Notes under the pieces: model-generated
The model's database searches: none
What the model was told of the DNA's origin: nothing
What the model saw: the letters and a program-made list of their open reading frames with translations, nothing else
Position numbers and translations under genes: made by a program
Shown: positions 39,195 to 48,616 of the stretch, in pieces
Layout of the letters: each line of letters starts with the position of its first letter
Position numbering within the stretch: the stretch's first letter is position 1
NCBI RefSeq assembly: GCF_009720725.1
Contig: NZ_WNKT01000001.1
Location: 62,001 to 126,000, forward strand
Source of the DNA: Allochromatium palmeri
GTDB taxonomy: Bacteria > Pseudomonadota > Gammaproteobacteria > Chromatiales > Chromatiaceae
Length of the DNA stretch: 64,000 nt
Direction: 5' to 3'

Positions 39195-40304
39195 ATGTTC
39201 GCAAAAAATACCCTCGCATCCGCAGTCGCGGCAGCCATCGGCGTTTCGGCGGTTGGTGTAGCCCAGGCCGATACCCTCTTTTTCCCCTATGTGGCTTTGA
39301 GTCAAACCGTCACCACCATTGTCAGCGTTATCAACACCACGGATGACAACTGGTCTAATGACGGTCCGCCTCAGGCTGCGGGTTTTCTGCACTATCGTCT
39401 CTACTACAAGAACGTTGCAAACGGAGAGGGTTTGACGAACTCTTGCGAAGAGTACAACGAATATCTGTCGACCAGTCGTAACGATATTCAGACCATCGAT
39501 CTTAGTGGCGTTTATGGTTCAGATACGTTAGGCGTACTCTTTAATGATCCTGGCGTCAACAACCCGTGGGTAGCTGCTAATCGTGACTATGCTCTTGGTC
39601 GCTATGTCACGCCTGCGCGTGGTTATTTAACCGTTGACAATAGTGACGGCACTACCTGGGACACCAACGGAGATGACGGCGATACGATGGCTGGTGAAGC
39701 CTTCGTATTTGAGTTCGGCAGCGGTGCAGCTTGGGGTTATCAAGCGTATCAATCCAACTCAGAGGATTTGCGCTGGGCCGCCTCACAGAGTCCTACGCCC
39801 GTGGCGCTCATGCCGTTTGCTGGGGTTGAAGGCTCCACCAGTGATATCACGACGGCATTTTTTGTGACGCCTGTCTCTGGCAATCAAACGCCTGATGTCG
39901 AAAACGCGTATCGTGCTCGTGTCGAGTACTTCACCACGACTCGCGGCGATCTGTTCGATCGCGACGAAAACGTAATCTCTGGTACATTGCAGCAGGATGT
40001 CGTGTGTGTGGGTCGTGTTGACGCCACTTCGCTGCTGAGTGATGGTACCTTAGTTCGTCTGGGTAACGGTGGTTGGGCTAATCTGTGGAGCTACCCCGTG
40101 TTGGATGGTCAGATGGCAGCGTTCGATCCTACAAGAAGTACGGGTCTGATCAGCGTTTCTGATAGAAGCTTGGCCAGTGACGGTGCAGTTGTAATCAAGC
40201 TTGAATACAGCGTTGGTGGAATGTTCAATGGCGAGTCGATGAACGATACCTTCAACAATGCCATTATGTATGGTCCCGATGCCAATAACCCTTGGCCTCG
40301 CTGA
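39195..40304 (+). CDS. Exported protein of unknown function with own promoter and terminator
   Basis: A 369-residue protein with a clear Sec signal peptide (MFAKNTLASAVAAAIGVSA, cleavage after AQA at about residue 25) and a beta-rich mature part (DTLFFPYVALSQTVTTIVSV). There are few Cys and no domain I recognise; no membrane anchor or C-terminal sorting signal is seen. Codon use is AT-richer than that of neighbours. It is monocistronic: a good promoter lies upstream and a strong terminator follows, implying high independent expression. A periplasmic, outer-membrane or secreted surface role is inferred. Confidence 0.8.
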   Translation: MFAKNTLASAVAAAIGVSAVGVAQADTLFFPYVALSQTVTTIVSVINTTDDNWSNDGPPQAAGFLHYRLYYKNVANGEGLTNSCEEYNEYLSTSRNDIQTIDLSGVYGSDTLGVLFNDPGVNNPWVAANRDYALGRYVTPARGYLTVDNSDGTTWDTNGDDGDTMAGEAFVFEFGSGAAWGYQAYQSNSEDLRWAASQSPTPVALMPFAGVEGSTSDITTAFFVTPVSGNQTPDVENAYRARVEYFTTTRGDLFDRDENVISGTLQQDVVCVGRVDATSLLSDGTLVRLGNGGWANLWSYPVLDGQMAAFDPTRSTGLISVSDRSLASDGAVVIKLEYSVGGMFNGESMNDTFNNAIMYGPDANNPWPR

Positions 40305-40362
40305 TTAAGCAGCCAACGATCTAAATTGCTTCCATTACTGATTTTGTAGTTGAAGTAAAGAC

Positions 40363-40388
40363 AAAGGCCGCCTTCGGGCGGCCTTTTT
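40363..40388 (+). terminator. Rho-independent terminator of the exported-protein gene
   Basis: A 10-bp perfect stem (AAAGGCCGCC / GGCGGCCTTT) closed by the stable tetraloop TTCG and followed by T residues. It ends the transcript of the gene at 39195-40304. Confidence 0.93.
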
Positions 40389-40571
40389 ATGTATGCATCG
40401 TAATTATTTTGATTCCTTGATTAGTTTAATATTCTTAATACCTTGTTCTAAAAAGAGGCAGCATTTTCGGATAGCGTCCGCGCACCCCATGATGGATGGT
40501 GTAGTGAGTTTGAAGTACCGCTAGACGCTTATGATGACCTTTGATTTCAGCCTTAACTGTTGGGGATTTCA

Positions 40572-42386
40572 GTGATTGTTAGAACACTCAATGCTCTTAG
40601 TCTGGGGTATTTTATAAGTGCTTGTTTTGCAAGCACCATATCGCTTGCCGCCAATCAATCTGAACCAGCCGTCTCCTATGAGACGCTGTCTGGCTCAGTC
40701 ATGTCAGCCGACAGCGGCTGGAAATATGTGCATGATGCTGTGGGCGGGCAGTGGCTTGCCTACTATGATCGCGATCGTTTGCTTCGGTTGCGTGATCCTG
40801 AAGGAAATGAACGTCTGCTCGTTCCAAATAATCGCGCTCAGGCCCCATCCGGATTGGCTCTGTTGGCGACCGATAAGGGCGCAATTACGCTCTGGCGCGA
40901 TAAATATCCTGACAAGGGACTTTATTTGCTTGACACAGAGCAACTAGCGGCGGATGCGACATCAATTGCTCCATTGGAAATTGGTGCCGACACTGAGCCA
41001 TTGGCCCGTTTCGTGGCTCAGTCCGACGCCAAGGGTTTGACCCATCTGCTCTGGTACGGCGAAAAGGCCGGCCAGCCAACCAATAGCATCCACAATATCT
41101 ATTATCGGAACCTGAACCGCGCCAGCCAGGAACTGTCCCCAATTGAGCTGGTGATGGCGGGCATCTATCCGGTCATGGTCTCCGACCCGCAAGGCAATCT
41201 GGCTGTCTTCAGTTGGCAGGGCGATGTCGAGGGGCGGCGTATCGTCTCGCGCTTCCGTCCGGCAGGCGGCGATTTTGCCGAGACTGTGACGGTTGCGGAT
41301 GATGTGTCCGAAGTCACTCCGATCTTCGAAGCCTTCCGCTCCGGTTCGCGCTGGTTCGCGATCTGGCTGTCCCAGCGCGGTTTAGACAAGCGCGACTTCC
41401 ATCTCGAAGGTGCGCGTTCCGACGACAGTGGGAAGACCTGGACCCGCTTCAACTTCGAGGATCTGCGCGGATACGACATCGGCAGCCTGAACATAGCGAC
41501 TGACGATAAGGGGCATATTCTGCTCGCCGTCAGTGGGCGCGACCGCAGCCAGCACGATCAGGATAAGCAAGACGTCTATGTGATTCATTCAACTGATCGC
41601 GGCGAAACCTGGTCCAAGCCCGTCCGGCCTCGCACAGGCGACGATGAAATGCTGGCGCTGTTCAATGCGCGTAATCCCTCGGTCGCCTTCGGCCAGAAGC
41701 CCGGACAGGTGCTGCTGGTCTGGGAAGACTGGCGCGACATCCGCTCCGGTCTCTACGCCAGCCTCTCCAACGACTATGGTGCGACCTGGGCGATCGCCGA
41801 TGTGCCACTGCCGCGTGAGCCGGGCGTCAACCTGGGGCTGCGTTATGAGCCGAACGCGGTCTATGCTGACGGTGATGGCTATCGTGTGATCGCCGAGCGC
41901 TACACCGACGACACGCTCAAGGGTAAGCAACTCGTCGAGCTGGCTCTCGATGAGTCCAGTTTGAAATCGATCGCAGACTCGGCGCGTGCTGAGCGCCAGC
42001 GCCAGGCTGAGACTGCTGAAGCCGCTCTGCGCGAGCGGGTCGAGGGCTATTGGAAAGCGATGCAGGCCGATGACTACAACACGACCTACACTTATCTTGA
42101 TCCGTTCTTTAAGGCCGCCACACCGCTGAACCTCTATCTGTCCAAAATGGGCAAGATCAAGTACAGCGAGGCCAAGATCGACGCGATTACCATCAAGGGG
42201 CCGGTCGCCGAGGTCGTCACCACCATTCGCGCCCATGTACCTGAGTTCAAGGCCCCCATGACCGGCGAGGTTATCCAACAGCCTGAGCGCGTGGCTTCGG
42301 TCAAAAACCGCTGGCTGTGGATCGACGGCGAATGGGTGAGCGAATTCAGGGTCGAGTCGCAGGACATCGTCTTCACGCGCTATTGA
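40572..42386 (+). CDS. Sialidase-like beta-propeller exported protein, probably a lipoprotein
   Basis: A 604-residue protein. The N-terminus has a signal with a lipobox-like FISAC (Cys about residue 18), although cleavage near SLA-AN by signal peptidase I is also possible. The body reads as a BNR/sialidase-type propeller with Asp-box-like turns: SDDSGKTWTRF, STDRGETWSKP and SNDYGATWAIA. The last ~110 residues (LRERVEGYWKAMQADDYNTTYTYLDPFF) resemble an NTF2-like tail. Sialidase catalytic residues were not identified, so glycan binding rather than hydrolysis is possible. The start is a GTG at 40572; a TTG at 40560 would add four codons. Confidence 0.72.
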   Translation: MIVRTLNALSLGYFISACFASTISLAANQSEPAVSYETLSGSVMSADSGWKYVHDAVGGQWLAYYDRDRLLRLRDPEGNERLLVPNNRAQAPSGLALLATDKGAITLWRDKYPDKGLYLLDTEQLAADATSIAPLEIGADTEPLARFVAQSDAKGLTHLLWYGEKAGQPTNSIHNIYYRNLNRASQELSPIELVMAGIYPVMVSDPQGNLAVFSWQGDVEGRRIVSRFRPAGGDFAETVTVADDVSEVTPIFEAFRSGSRWFAIWLSQRGLDKRDFHLEGARSDDSGKTWTRFNFEDLRGYDIGSLNIATDDKGHILLAVSGRDRSQHDQDKQDVYVIHSTDRGETWSKPVRPRTGDDEMLALFNARNPSVAFGQKPGQVLLVWEDWRDIRSGLYASLSNDYGATWAIADVPLPREPGVNLGLRYEPNAVYADGDGYRVIAERYTDDTLKGKQLVELALDESSLKSIADSARAERQRQAETAEAALRERVEGYWKAMQADDYNTTYTYLDPFFKAATPLNLYLSKMGKIKYSEAKIDAITIKGPVAEVVTTIRAHVPEFKAPMTGEVIQQPERVASVKNRWLWIDGEWVSEFRVESQDIVFTRY

Positions 42387-42444
42387 TCCTGAAGTCTCCA
42401 GGCCGGGTGCGCGGCCCGGCCCGGAGTCGTACCAATACACCCGC

Positions 42445-43596
42445 ATGCACTTGCTAATGCTGCATCTGGCCACGGTATTCGGCGGCGCCGAGCGCACGAC
42501 GAGCAATCTGATCACGCATCTCGATCGCGGTGTGGTGCGCCGCATCACGCTCGCCGCGCCCGCAGCGCTGCGTGATCTGGTTCCGCCTGACTATGACGAC
42601 TTCATCGACACCGCCGTGCATCTGTCGCGCGGCTGGTTCACGAACACGCGCGAGCTGCGCGATGACGCGCGTGTCATCGGCACGCTGATCGCACGCGCTC
42701 AGCCGGATCTGGTGCTCGGGATGATGCACTATCCCTCGGCCCTGGCCGTGCTCGGGAGGCGGCTGGCGCGTCTGCCGGTCAAGACAGTCGGCAGCTTTCG
42801 CGGGCCGGTATACGAGCACATGCGCCTGTATGAGCATGGACGCAAGCGCCACCTATTTCTGCGGCTGGCCGTCGGTGCCACAGCGCGGCTGGCCGATCGT
42901 ATGATCGTTCCGTCCGAGGGCACGGCACGCGAACTGAGCCGGCGTTTTCTGGGGCCGGCGCGGCGCACGGTGGTCGTTCCAAACGGCATCGATGGCGCCA
43001 GCGTGGCGCGTCTGGCTGCCGAACCGGCACCAGGGCTGGAGGCACTGCCGCCCGATCTGCCGCGTCTATGCACCGCCGCGCGTCTGTCGCCGGAGAAGAA
43101 TCTTGGCCTGCTACTCGCGGCCTTCCGGCGCTTGCAGTCGATCCATCCAGCGGCCTTGGTCCTGATCGGCGATGGGCCGGATCGCGCGGCACTCGAACGT
43201 CAGGTGGTCGACTGGGGGCTGGCCGATCGCGTCTGTTTCCTCGGCCATTGCGAGAACGTCTATCCCTATATCCGCCAAGCCGATCTCTATGTGCATACCT
43301 GTCAGTTCGAGGGCTTTGGCTATACCATGCTGGAGGCGCTGGCCTGTGGCACGCCCGTGGTGGCGACCGATTGCCCCTATGGTCCGCGCGAGGTGTTGGG
43401 GTCGAATGAATATGGTCTGCTGACGCCGATGGACGACGCCGAATCGCTTGCGCGCGCCATCAGCATGCTGCTGACCGATCCCGAGCGCCGGTGCCGGCTG
43501 ACCGAGCATGGATTGGAACGCGCCGGGCAACTCTCCATCGAGCGCATGGTGCGCGGCTATGAGCATGTTTTTACCGATGTGATGAAGCGCGGTTGA
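42445..43596 (+). CDS. Glycosyltransferase family 4
   Basis: A 383-residue GT-B enzyme. The N-terminal domain begins LMLHLATVFGGAERT. The donor-binding domain shows AARLSPEKNLGLLLAAF, VLIGDGPDRAALE and the EX7E motif EGFGYTMLEALACGTPVVATD. It is probably a cytoplasmic transferase adding a hexose or related sugar to a lipid-linked glycan. It leads a plus-strand run with two membrane proteins. Confidence 0.9.
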   Translation: MHLLMLHLATVFGGAERTTSNLITHLDRGVVRRITLAAPAALRDLVPPDYDDFIDTAVHLSRGWFTNTRELRDDARVIGTLIARAQPDLVLGMMHYPSALAVLGRRLARLPVKTVGSFRGPVYEHMRLYEHGRKRHLFLRLAVGATARLADRMIVPSEGTARELSRRFLGPARRTVVVPNGIDGASVARLAAEPAPGLEALPPDLPRLCTAARLSPEKNLGLLLAAFRRLQSIHPAALVLIGDGPDRAALERQVVDWGLADRVCFLGHCENVYPYIRQADLYVHTCQFEGFGYTMLEALACGTPVVATDCPYGPREVLGSNEYGLLTPMDDAESLARAISMLLTDPERRCRLTEHGLERAGQLSIERMVRGYEHVFTDVMKRG

Positions 43597-43602
43597 ATTA
43601 CA

Positions 43603-44811
43603 TTGAAAAACGCCCTTCTCCAATCGCCCTGGTATCGCCCGCTCGCCCTTGCCGCGGCGATGATCGGCGCCACGCTCGGTCTGTGGCTGCTGCTCGCGGG
43701 CGTTTATCTCTGGAGCGACAATCCGGCACGACCGACGATTCGCATCGACGCCCAGTCGCTTCAGCTCACGGCGGGCGAGGGCGCGCCGAGCGAGCGTGGT
43801 CTGCGTGTCGAGCACCCGGCGCCCAATGGGCTGGTACTGGTCCAGGGCGCGATCCGACCCTTCGAGGCGCGCGACTATCGTGGACTGGGCTGGCGGGTCG
43901 ACGGCCTGGACGAGACGCGCGAACTGCGCGTCATCTGGGCCACCGCAGCGACGGCGCGTAAGCCCTTCGACCACCTGATTTCGCCCGACGAGCGCCGCGC
44001 CGGTTTCGTCACCCTGACCGCTGACCCGAATTGGGAGGGATTGATCGTCGGCGTGGGTCTGGCCGTTGTTGGATCGACGGCCGAGGCCGAGCCGTTGTTG
44101 TTCGAGGGACTGACACTGCATCCACGGCGTCCAGCCCTGTCCGAGATTCTCCCACTGGCTTGGAACGACTGGCGGCGCGATCTGGGCTGGACAGGGCGTT
44201 CGATCAATTTCACGGACTCGGCGGAGGGTGCGAGCCGGATCCGGCCGCTGATCCCGGTAGTCGTCTGGTGCGCGCTCGCCGCTCTGATCCATCTGCTGCT
44301 CGCGCAGCCCTGGCGCGGGTTCCGTGCCTGGATGCCCTATGCGGTCATTCTGCTCGTCGGCTGGCTGGCGCTCGACGCGCGCTGGCAGTGGCTGCTGCTG
44401 GAACGCCTGGATCAGACCCATTCGCTCTATGCCGGACTCGACGCGGCCGAGCGCCAGCGCGTAGGGCCGGACCAGGGGTTTTATCCCTTCATCGAAGCGA
44501 TCCGCGACCAACTCGGCGCCGAGCCAGCACGGATTTTTCTTCTCGCGTCCGATCCGGCAGGCTATGGTGCCAATCGGGCGCGCTACCATCTGCTCCCGCA
44601 CAATGTCCGTCTGACCGCGACCCTGGACGCCGCCAGCGGGGTCGCGCCGGGTGATTTCGTGCTCCTGATGAGTCCACTCGATCGCACATCTTATGACCGG
44701 GCGCGCTCCGAACTGGCGTTCGGTGACTGGCGGCTGGCGGTATCGAGCGAAGTGTCCCGGCCGGGTCTGGGCACGCTGTTTCGGGTCGCACCGTTGGCAG
44801 AGGTTGACTGA
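43603..44811 (+). CDS. Membrane protein of unknown function in glycan cluster
   Basis: A 402-residue protein with a TTG start six bases after the glycosyltransferase stop. One N-terminal membrane helix (LALAAAMIGATLGLWLLLAGVYL) is followed by a periplasmic beta-rich part up to about residue 205, then two close helices (VVVWCALAALIHLLLA and WMPYAVILLVGWLAL) and a second soluble C-terminal part. No family recognised. Located between a GT4 enzyme and a GT-C-like protein, so it may serve the same glycan assembly. Confidence 0.75.
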   Translation: MKNALLQSPWYRPLALAAAMIGATLGLWLLLAGVYLWSDNPARPTIRIDAQSLQLTAGEGAPSERGLRVEHPAPNGLVLVQGAIRPFEARDYRGLGWRVDGLDETRELRVIWATAATARKPFDHLISPDERRAGFVTLTADPNWEGLIVGVGLAVVGSTAEAEPLLFEGLTLHPRRPALSEILPLAWNDWRRDLGWTGRSINFTDSAEGASRIRPLIPVVVWCALAALIHLLLAQPWRGFRAWMPYAVILLVGWLALDARWQWLLLERLDQTHSLYAGLDAAERQRVGPDQGFYPFIEAIRDQLGAEPARIFLLASDPAGYGANRARYHLLPHNVRLTATLDAASGVAPGDFVLLMSPLDRTSYDRARSELAFGDWRLAVSSEVSRPGLGTLFRVAPLAEVD

Positions 44812-44813
44812 GC

Positions 44814-46250
44814 ATGGATACAAGCATGAGTTCGACCGCCTGGTTCGCCGTTGGACTGTCGTTGCTGCTGCCCTGGCTGACGGGGACCGTGCTCGTGCGG
44901 CGGCTGTGGCCGGCTGGGACGCCGGGTGTCTGGCCACTGGCACTGGGCTATGGCTATTGGCTAGGGCTGCTGGCGGGCGCGCTGGCGCTCTATCCCTTGT
45001 CGATGCTTGGCTTGCGGGTCGCGTTCTGGCTGCTGATGCTCGGTTTTGCACTGACGCTCGGCTGGGCTGTGCATGGCTGGAGGCCACCCGCCTGGGGCGC
45101 GCTCCAGTCGTTTCAGCCAGCCTGGGATCGAGACAGGCGCGCACTCGGATCACGTCTGCTCTGTGTGCTGCTGCTCGGCTGGATCGGCCTGCGCTTCACG
45201 GTGCTGGCCCTGGAGGTCTGGTGGCAGCCGCTGTATCCCTGGGATGCCTGGACGACCTGGGCGGTGCGCGCGCGCGTTTGGTCCGAACTGGGGCAACTGG
45301 TGCCCTTCGTCGCGCCCAAGGTCTGGGCGAGCGATAGCTCGGGCGCGGTCTATACCATTGAGGCCTGGCACTATCCGTCGCTCGTCTCATTCCTGGCGCT
45401 GTGGCCGACGCTGGCAGCCGGCGGCTGGAACGAAACTGCGGCGAACCTGCCCTGGCTTGGGGGGGCTATCGCGCTGGCGCTGGGATTCTATGGTCAGGCG
45501 CGTCTTTGGGGCACCTCGCCGTTGACGAGTCTGGTGGCGCTCTGGCTGCTGATCTCGCTGCCCCTGCTCGACACCCATGTGGCCCTGGCGGGCTATGCCG
45601 ATCTCTGGCTAGCCGGGGCGCTCGGGCTGAGCCTGATGGCTTTTTTACAATGGACGCGCACGGGTGATAGGCGTCAGGCGGTGTTCTGTCTGGTCCTGGC
45701 CGCGAGCTGGCCGCTGCTCAAGCTGGAGGGCGCGGCTTGGCTGGTGCTCCTGGTCCCGGCCTGGATCCTCGCCGAGGCACGCTGGCGTCGGATCGGTTTG
45801 AGCCTGATCGCGGCGGCAGTCCTGGGCTTCGGACTTGCCTGGCTGATCGGTCTGCGTTTCGAGGCGCCGCTGATCGGCCAAATCGAAATCAGCGCGACCG
45901 CACTCCAGTTGCCGTTCATCGGGCGCTTCGAGCTGGGCTATCACGATAACTGGGGCGTTTTCGCCCGGACACTCCTGGGGCTGGAGAACTGGCACCTGCT
46001 CGGTTATCTGCTGCTAGTCGGACTGGCCGTGGCGAGCTGGCGAATCGTGCGTGGCGAGCGCTCGCCCTGGCTGCTGTCGGGGCTGACGCTGGTGCTCGGC
46101 AGTCTGATGCTGCTCTGGGGGCTGTTCTTCCTCACCGACGCTCATCGCTGGGCTGAGCAGGGCACCAGTCTGGGCCGGTTGCTGCTGCAATTCGTGCCGT
46201 TCTATGTCTTCTTCCTGCTGACGCTCTGGAGAGAGGCAGAGCTTCCGTGA
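44814..46250 (+). CDS. Polytopic GT-C-like membrane protein
   Basis: A 478-residue protein with about twelve hydrophobic segments. The first large loop carries WDAWTTWAVRARVW and YPSLVSFLALWPTLA, in the manner of GT-C glycosyltransferases that have acidic residues in the first periplasmic loop. This suggests transfer of a sugar from a polyprenyl-phosphate donor. It starts two bases after the preceding stop; the donor might come from the GT2/DUF2304 genes on the other strand, as inference. Confidence 0.7.
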   Translation: MDTSMSSTAWFAVGLSLLLPWLTGTVLVRRLWPAGTPGVWPLALGYGYWLGLLAGALALYPLSMLGLRVAFWLLMLGFALTLGWAVHGWRPPAWGALQSFQPAWDRDRRALGSRLLCVLLLGWIGLRFTVLALEVWWQPLYPWDAWTTWAVRARVWSELGQLVPFVAPKVWASDSSGAVYTIEAWHYPSLVSFLALWPTLAAGGWNETAANLPWLGGAIALALGFYGQARLWGTSPLTSLVALWLLISLPLLDTHVALAGYADLWLAGALGLSLMAFLQWTRTGDRRQAVFCLVLAASWPLLKLEGAAWLVLLVPAWILAEARWRRIGLSLIAAAVLGFGLAWLIGLRFEAPLIGQIEISATALQLPFIGRFELGYHDNWGVFARTLLGLENWHLLGYLLLVGLAVASWRIVRGERSPWLLSGLTLVLGSLMLLWGLFFLTDAHRWAEQGTSLGRLLLQFVPFYVFFLLTLWREAELP

Positions 46251-46308
46251 TGGGTCGCGCGGTGCTTTGCTTATCCTACACGCGGGGCGGTTCTTGTTCG
46301 GAAATCGT

Positions 46309-47370
46309 CTAACGGCTGTCGCGGCGCACCGGCGCATAGCGTGACGCCAGCCGTCGGCCGAAGGTGCGCGCTGGATGCTCGACCAGGTGATGCCCTAGCA
46401 TGGCCAGTGCCAGCACACTGAGCGCGCAGGCGATGAAGGCCACGACGCCGGGCAGCGACAGGCCCGACTGCGCATAGAGCCTCAGTACCAGGATATGGAA
46501 GAGGTAGACGCCATAACTCAGGTTGCCTAAGAAAAAGGCCGACATCCGACACCACCCATCCTCACAGCGCATCAGACCGAGCAGTCCAAACAGCATCAGA
46601 CCATAGCCAATGGCGCACAGCAGGCTGAAATAGGCTTTCAGCCACAGATGGACGCCGATCCCCTGATCGCCATGTCGCGCAAAGAAGAGTCCCAGGGCTA
46701 GCCAGAGTACCAGCCCCATCAAGCCGGCGAGTAGTGCCTGCGAACGCTGCGCTGAGCCAAGCCAGTGCTGATGCGCCACATAAACGAAGACACCGACCAG
46801 GAACTCGATCAGGATGCCGGGCAGATGAACCCGCAGAATGGCCAGCCAGTTCGGTTCCGGGACCGCGAAGGGCGTGGCTCCCAGCACAATCCCGAAACGC
46901 AGGCAGCAAAAGATCGCGAACAGCCCTAGCACGACCCAAAACCGGCCGGCGACGAGTCGCGCCAGCAACGGCAGCAGCAGATAGTATTCGACCTCGACCG
47001 GCAGGCTCCAATAGGCCGGATTGAAAAAGAAGGCTTCGTGTGCGCCGCTGGTGGTGCCGAGAAAGAGCAGATGCTTGAGCAGATAGACGAATTTTTCGGC
47101 CGACTCAGGTGCGATCAGGTAATACAGCGGCAGCGAAACCAGATAGAGCGGATAGAGACGAAAGACGCGCCGGATCGCATAGGCCCGAATCGCAAAACCG
47201 CCTGACAGCAACAGCGGGGCGAATACGAAGCCGCTGATCACGAAGAACAGATCAACCCCGGTCCAGAGGAACTTCAAAAAGGCTGGATCAGGCGTGAGCA
47301 GATGGGCGGCATGAGCCGTGAAGACCATCCAGGCGGCTAGGCCACGGACCAGTTCGATAACGGGGTTCAG
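46309..47370 (-). CDS. Acyltransferase family 3 membrane protein, probable CTG start
   Basis: A polytopic O-acyltransferase of about 353 residues (OafA/Acyltransferase_3 type). The family core ELVRGLAAWMVFTAH, with the conserved Arg and His, starts upstream of the first in-frame ATG (47328). The reading therefore must begin earlier, and no ATG, GTG or TTG is available. A CTG at 47370-47368 overlaps the upstream stop as CTGA and has GGGGAAGG just before it. WTGVDLFFVISGFVFAPLL and YWSLPVEVEYYLLLPLL confirm the family. It probably acetylates a surface polysaccharide. Confidence 0.82.
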   Translation of the reverse strand: MNPVIELVRGLAAWMVFTAHAAHLLTPDPAFLKFLWTGVDLFFVISGFVFAPLLLSGGFAIRAYAIRRVFRLYPLYLVSLPLYYLIAPESAEKFVYLLKHLLFLGTTSGAHEAFFFNPAYWSLPVEVEYYLLLPLLARLVAGRFWVVLGLFAIFCCLRFGIVLGATPFAVPEPNWLAILRVHLPGILIEFLVGVFVYVAHQHWLGSAQRSQALLAGLMGLVLWLALGLFFARHGDQGIGVHLWLKAYFSLLCAIGYGLMLFGLLGLMRCEDGWCRMSAFFLGNLSYGVYLFHILVLRLYAQSGLSLPGVVAFIACALSVLALAMLGHHLVEHPARTFGRRLASRYAPVRRDSR

Positions 47371-48614
47371 CGTCCTTCCCCAGACAGTGTCGCGCTGTGG
47401 CGATCTTGAGGCGACCGTGGGTTCAGGTGTCGAGGATCGTGCTCGGTATAAAGTTGCGCGATCTGCTCGGCAATGCGCGCGATGCTAAAGCGCGTCTCCA
47501 ACGCTCGGGCGCCGGTCTGACCGAGTCGTTGCGCTTGCTCTGGATCGCGTCTGAGTCCATCAATGGCGGTGGCTAGAGCGCCTGGATCGCCAGGCGGCAC
47601 CGTCAGACCATTGCCCGCTTGGTGCACCACCCAGCCGGTCCCCGAGCCGGGAATATCGCTGACCACCACCGGCTTGCCAAAGCGCATGGCTTCCAGCTGC
47701 ACCAGTCCAAACGCCTCGGTGCGCTCGATCGAAGGCAGACAGAGCAGATCGCAACTGGCCAGCAGGGCGTTCAGGACCGGGCCGGGTTGATGGCCGGCGA
47801 GACGGACGCGCCCGGTCAATCCAAGTGCATCGATCGACCCGCGCAGTGAGTCGGCCAGGTCGCCCGCGCCGACGATGAGCACGCCGGCCTCGGGCAACTC
47901 GACCGCTGCCCGGATCAGCACCTCATGCCCTTTGTAATAGGTCAGACGCCCGATGGCGAGGATCCGCCACGGTCGTCGGGCGTGTCCCTGTGACGGGGTG
48001 ACCGCCTTCCACAACGCCTCGGCCTGGGCGCGGCTCGTTGCATCGGGATCGGGAATACGCGCTGGGTCCAGGCCCAGCGGAATGACAACACAACGCTCAC
48101 GCCAGGGTGCCAGCGCGGGGCTGGATTCCAGATAGGGCGGCGAGGTGGCGATGATCTGCTGAGCGCGCGCCAGCAGACGCTGCTCGAAGGGTCGATACAG
48201 ACCGTAGGCCAGACTCAGACGCCGGTCGAGCGTCGAGGCGACCACGTCCGAGTGCCAGTGCACCACCCAGGGCAGACGGCGCGCCGCAGGCAGGGCCAGC
48301 GCCCAGAACGCTGAGGTGTTGGGCAGATGCAGATGCAGCAGGTCGGGCTTGAACTCGCCGATGAGCCGGTCGATCCAGCGCGGAAAGGCTGGGCTGATCG
48401 GGGCATAGAGCAGTCGCCCGTAGGTCGGTGCGCGATAGACCGGCGGGTCGTCGGGCGCGGTGGGCCGCGCTCCGCGCCAACCGGAGCGCTCATGATGCAC
48501 GAGTGCGGCGGCCTCGACGCCCTGCGCGTTGAGCGCCGGCAGCAGGTCGGCGAGAAAATGCTCCATGCCGCCGGCGAAGGGGGGGAAATATTTACCGATG
48601 TGCAGGACGCGCAT
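47367..48614 (-). CDS. Glycosyltransferase family 4
   Basis: A 415-residue GT-B enzyme. The N-terminal domain starts MRVLHIGKYFPPFAGGMEH; the C-terminal domain has AIGRLTYYKGHEVLI, LIVGAGDLADSLR and EAFGLVQLEAMRFGKPVVVSD as the EX7E motif. ATG 48614 was chosen; a TTG two codons upstream would overlap the DUF2304 stop. It is within a four-gene minus-strand run with DUF2304, GT2 and an acyltransferase. Confidence 0.9.
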   Translation of the reverse strand: MRVLHIGKYFPPFAGGMEHFLADLLPALNAQGVEAAALVHHERSGWRGARPTAPDDPPVYRAPTYGRLLYAPISPAFPRWIDRLIGEFKPDLLHLHLPNTSAFWALALPAARRLPWVVHWHSDVVASTLDRRLSLAYGLYRPFEQRLLARAQQIIATSPPYLESSPALAPWRERCVVIPLGLDPARIPDPDATSRAQAEALWKAVTPSQGHARRPWRILAIGRLTYYKGHEVLIRAAVELPEAGVLIVGAGDLADSLRGSIDALGLTGRVRLAGHQPGPVLNALLASCDLLCLPSIERTEAFGLVQLEAMRFGKPVVVSDIPGSGTGWVVHQAGNGLTVPPGDPGALATAIDGLRRDPEQAQRLGQTGARALETRFSIARIAEQIAQLYTEHDPRHLNPRSPQDRHSATLSGEGR

Positions 48615-48616
48615 CT

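Noticed and set aside
43111-45153. 680-codon minus-strand open frame
   Set aside because: Antisense to three genes with coherent domains or membrane segments; its product is low-complexity and Arg/Gln-rich.
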